Shown: positions 30,081 to 31,512 of the stretch, piece after piece
How the letters are laid out: each line of letters starts with the position of its first letter
Numbering within the stretch: the stretch's first letter is position 1
DNA from: Chloroflexota bacterium
Lineage (GTDB): Bacteria > Chloroflexota > Dehalococcoidia > UBA3495
Direction of reading: 5' to 3'
Length of the DNA stretch: 31,512 nt
Assembly: GCA_022563275.1 (NCBI GenBank)
Contig: JADFNR010000021.1
Location: forward strand, 1,680-33,191
The notes under the pieces: model-generated
What the model saw: only the letters and a program-made list of their open reading frames with translations
Databases searched by the model: none
What the model was told of the DNA's origin: nothing
Position numbers and translations under genes: made by a program

Positions 30081-31211
30081 TTAGGCGCTGAATCTGTCCA
30101 GCCGAAATAGGCCGATGTCGTGGCCTGTCTCGCCGTTTTGCGCCAGGTCGGCCATGATCTCGCCAATCACGCTGGCGAATTTGAACCCGTGGCCCGAGAA
30201 GCCGGCGGCCACTGACACCTGGGGATGGTCCGGCAGTACGCCGATCAAGAAGTGCTCATCCGGTGTATTGGTGTACATGCAGGTCTTCAGGGTCAGCGCC
30301 GGTCCCGCGGCCAATGGGAAATAGCGGCTGGTGAAACCCCGCAACACAGCTTCGTCTTCGGCGTGAACGTCGCGGTCCATCAGGTCCGGGTCAACCTGCT
30401 GCAGCAGATGGTGAGAGCGGCCGATCTTGAATCCGGGGATGCTATAGGCGGGAAAGCCGTAATAGCGTCCCTCTTCGGTCGAGATACCGAAGACTGGGAA
30501 GGTCTCTGGGCGGAAGAGCTCCGGGCGTGTGGGTTGAAACCAGCCTAGCACCTGGCGCTCAGGCACTGCGCAGGTGGCTGCTTGGGGAACCAATTTGGCG
30601 GCCCAGGCTCCGGCCGTGACCACTAATCTACCCGCTGTGTAGGTGTCCCGGTCAGTGCGGACGCGCACGTCTTCGCCTTGAGCTTCCCAGTCCAGTACCG
30701 TTTCTAGAGTATGAATCTCGGCCCCGGCTTCTTCGGCTCTCCGGACGTGGCTAACGATACACCGCTCCGGCAGCAGGAAACCGCCGTCGGCCTGGTAGAC
30801 CGAAGAGACCTCCTCGGGAAACCGGTAACCGGGAAACCGTTTGTTTACCTCAGAGCTGGTCAATATCTCGTAGGGGATGTCGTGCCGGTCGCAGGCTTCC
30901 TTGGCGCCTAAGAAATAACGGCTATCAGGGGGGCCGGCCCGGACCGAGCCGGTGGTGACCACCAGTTTCTCTCCGGCGGCGTCCTCCAACTGGTGCCACA
31001 ACTCGTAGGCCCGGCGTACCAGCGGCACGTACGAAGGATGTTCCTGGAGGGTGTAGCGGATCATCCGCGAATGGCCGTGGGATGACCCCAGTTCGTGGGG
31101 AATGCCGTACTGCTCCAGCCCCAGGACCTTCCATCCTCGCTTGGCCAGATGGTAGACGGCGGCGCTTCCCATGCCGCCGACCCCGATAACGATCGCGTCA
31201 TAACTGGGCAT
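30081..31211 (-). CDS. Sarcosine / N-methyl-amino-acid oxidase (MSOX/SolA family)
   Basis: 376 residues. FAD-binding VIGVGGMGSAAVYHLAKRG (Gly10-x-Gly12-x-x-Gly15), the family signature LGSSHGHSRMIRY (41-53), and the covalent-flavin Cys311 in LKTCMYTNTPDEHFLIG are those of monomeric sarcosine oxidase and N-methyltryptophan oxidase. The C-terminal SGHGFKFASVIGEIMADL completes the flavin site. The enzyme demethylates a secondary N-methyl amino acid to give formaldehyde, hydrogen peroxide and the free amino acid. The exact substrate cannot be set. ATG at 31211 lacks a strong ribosome site (upstream TGAGACTAAAAGAAACGCT). It follows the SMP-30-like gene by 50 bases. Confidence 0.93.
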   Translation of the reverse strand: MPSYDAIVIGVGGMGSAAVYHLAKRGWKVLGLEQYGIPHELGSSHGHSRMIRYTLQEHPSYVPLVRRAYELWHQLEDAAGEKLVVTTGSVRAGPPDSRYFLGAKEACDRHDIPYEILTSSEVNKRFPGYRFPEEVSSVYQADGGFLLPERCIVSHVRRAEEAGAEIHTLETVLDWEAQGEDVRVRTDRDTYTAGRLVVTAGAWAAKLVPQAATCAVPERQVLGWFQPTRPELFRPETFPVFGISTEEGRYYGFPAYSIPGFKIGRSHHLLQQVDPDLMDRDVHAEDEAVLRGFTSRYFPLAAGPALTLKTCMYTNTPDEHFLIGVLPDHPQVSVAAGFSGHGFKFASVIGEIMADLAQNGETGHDIGLFRLDRFSA

Positions 31212-31261
31212 AGCGTTTCTTTTAGTCTCAACCCTCAGCGGGATTCAGTCTTTGATGGGTA

Positions 31262-31512
31262 TTAGTCTCTGGGAATGGGCGTGCCTGGGGTCTTCATGCG
31301 CATGCTGAAGACCGAGGTGCGGGCGGTGAACAGCATGGTGCGGTTGTCCGGTCCGCCCCAGGCGCAGTTGGCGGGGATCTCCGGGAGCCGGATGATGCCC
31401 AGGTGGTTGCCCGAGGCGTCGAACACCCAGCAGCCCTCGGGGCCGGTACAGTAGACGCGGCCTTCCAGGTCAACCTTCATGCCGTCGGGAACGCCGTCCT
31501 CGGCCGAATACA
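31262..31512 (-). CDS. SMP-30/gluconolactonase-like protein, C-terminal part (runs off the window)
   Basis: The frame is open from the window edge to TAA at 31262. The visible part, AEDGVPDGMKVDLEGRVY followed by CTGPEGCWVFDASGNHLGIIRLPE and NCAWGGPDNRTMLFTARTSVFSM, is the C-terminal half of the SMP-30/LRE beta-propeller, with the metal-site Asp of DGMKVD and the conserved NxxWG/ LF-TA endings. The family hydrolyses sugar lactones or related esters, needing a divalent metal. The N-terminal part lies outside the window; the internal ATG at 31480 is not the start. It may be co-transcribed with the downstream oxidase. Confidence 0.85.
   Translation of the reverse strand, partial: YSAEDGVPDGMKVDLEGRVYCTGPEGCWVFDASGNHLGIIRLPEIPANCAWGGPDNRTMLFTARTSVFSMRMKTPGTPIPRD

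Overview
The window looks like a piece of a moderately GC-rich bacterial chromosome, most likely from Chloroflexota (Dehalococcoidia or SAR202-like). This is an inference from three things: the Ala/Thr/Pro-rich linkers behind the lipobox of the binding proteins, the run of FAD-dependent oxidases and GMC/SMP-30-type catabolic genes, and the compact dnaX-ybaB-recR-recO block. No rRNA or other lineage marker is present to prove it.

Layout. 1-4.6 kb: tRNA-Thr(CGU), a stand-alone MetE C-terminal-domain methyltransferase, a DAO-family FAD oxidoreductase, a LysR regulator and a divergent short Tag-like DNA glycosylase. 4.6-8.4 kb: a GMC (choline dehydrogenase-like) oxidoreductase, then overlapping biotin carboxylase and biotin carrier genes. 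8.4-12.6 kb: a minus-strand DNA replication/repair block dnaX-ybaB-recR-recO preceded by ybeY. Behind recR lies a vestigial second copy of its C-terminal codons. 12.8-13.5 kb: a membrane-anchored thioredoxin (TlpA/ResA type).

13.575-18.098 kb is an integrated genetic element. It is bounded by a perfect 49-bp direct repeat that is the 3' part of tRNA-Glu(UUC); the intact tRNA is on the right and the displaced 3' fragment on the left. It carries a tyrosine recombinase gene broken by one amber codon and one frameshift, a translationally coupled pair (class I methyltransferase plus a DUF4910-type M28-like aminopeptidase-domain protein), candidate integrase arm-site repeats (GTTAGCAA) at both ends, and about 1.1 kb without recognisable genes. 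This is the most unusual part of the window.

18.2-20.1 kb: argC and an Fe-S endonuclease III. 20.15-28.9 kb: one complete peptide/nickel-type (Opp/Dpp) ABC importer operon on the minus strand. From a promoter near 28.86 kb it runs through two tandem paralogous lipoprotein binding proteins (both with TTG starts), an unknown four-TM protein, permeases B and C, and ATPases D and F, to a strong hairpin terminator at 20.17 kb. 29.0-31.5 kb: a PAC2-family protein, a sarcosine/N-methyltryptophan oxidase-like flavoenzyme and the 3' end of an SMP-30/gluconolactonase-like gene.

Functionally the host part points to scavenging of peptides or related organic solutes plus oxidation of amino/methylamino compounds. 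The substrates cannot be fixed from sequence alone. Almost all host genes lie on the minus strand; the exceptions are the Tag-like gene, the thioredoxin and the genes of the integrated element.
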